From Bacteroidota bacterium (GTDB lineage Bacteria > Bacteroidota > Bacteroidia > Chitinophagales > Chitinophagaceae), in assembly GCA_030831005.1 (NCBI GenBank), contig JAURLW010000137.1, forward strand, positions 1-14,133: a DNA stretch of 14,133 nt, in the 5' to 3' direction. Of this stretch, positions 13,928-14,133 are shown piece by piece. A program made the position numbers and the translations under genes. Below the pieces are notes generated by a model. The model was not told the origin of the DNA. It did no database searches and worked only from the letters and a program-made list of their open reading frames with translations. The first letter of the stretch is position 1, and the number at the start of each line of letters is the position of its first letter.

Positions 13928-14133
13928 GTGGCTAAACACTTACACAAAGCTTCCCTTGCAGGATCTCTAATTGCCTTAGGCATTGTATTTGGAGACATCG
14001 GCACATCACCACTTTATGTATTCAACGCAATTTGTAATAACAAAGTAATAAGCGACGAACTCATTATCGGTGCCTTGTCTTGTATCATCTGGACACTCAC
14101 CTTACAAACAACCATTAAGTATGTAATGCTTAC
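13928..14133 (+). CDS. kup: KUP/HAK/KT family potassium uptake protein, N-terminal part (cut by window edge)
   Basis: Translation from the GTG at 13928 gives 68 codons with no stop to the window edge. The beginning AKHLHKASLAGSLIALG leads into the family hallmark VFGDIGTSPLYVFNAI (20-35), the first membrane helix of Kup transporters. A second hydrophobic segment, LIIGALSCIIWTLTLQTTIK, follows. Kup is a proton-coupled K+ importer in the inner membrane. GTG is the only reasonable start in this frame; the upstream codons are TTT, TTT and CCC. The rest of the protein, probably about 600 residues more, is outside the window. Confidence 0.9.
   Translation, partial: MAKHLHKASLAGSLIALGIVFGDIGTSPLYVFNAICNNKVISDELIIGALSCIIWTLTLQTTIKYVML

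Noticed and set aside
1..14133. Mobile element, prophage, defence island or CRISPR array
   Set aside because: No transposase, integrase, long terminal repeats, regularly spaced repeats or defence domains were seen; gene content is core metabolism and envelope.

Overview
The window looks like chromosomal core sequence from a member of the Bacteroidota. The DNA is AT-rich. It encodes a PorP/SprF-family outer-membrane protein, a protein family tied to the type IX secretion system that is characteristic of this phylum. Start codons lack Shine-Dalgarno sequences, and several starts are preceded by the Bacteroidota sigma -7 box TAnnTTTG. A family within the Chitinophagia or Sphingobacteriia is plausible, but the sequence alone does not prove it.

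Layout: (1) 1-1398, minus strand: uppS overlapping the start of bamA, a cell-envelope pair cut by the left edge. (2) 1399-1589: a divergent intergenic region. (3) 1590-4134, plus strand: upp (uracil salvage), porP/sprF, a strong hairpin terminator, and a short RsmI-like tetrapyrrole-methylase-fold gene. (4) 10253-4131, minus strand: a tight seven-gene run, tsaD, trmN6, a secreted MORN-type protein, an RlmK-like methyltransferase, an ABC ATPase, an alpha/beta hydrolase and a GT2 glycosyltransferase. Spacings run from overlapping TAATG junctions to 41 nt. The run ends tail-to-tail with the RsmI-like gene, their stop codons overlapping. (5) 12742-10347, minus strand: pruA, broken by a single -1 frameshift, then a BI-1 membrane protein with its own terminator. 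(6) 12864-14133, plus strand: dusB, then the start of kup, cut by the right edge.

Functionally, five genes modify RNA (RsmI-like, RlmK-like, TrmN6, TsaD, DusB). Others serve the envelope: undecaprenyl diphosphate synthesis, outer-membrane protein assembly, a beta-barrel, a membrane glycosyltransferase and an ABC ATPase. The rest handle uracil salvage, proline/glutamate catabolism and potassium uptake. There are no mobile elements, CRISPR arrays, tRNA/rRNA genes or phage genes that I can see, and no gene-free stretch longer than 300 bases. I found no convincing new multi-gene system. The most notable points are the frameshifted pruA, the seven-gene mixed operon with its coupled hydrolase-glycosyltransferase pair, and promoter or terminator elements packed against start codons.
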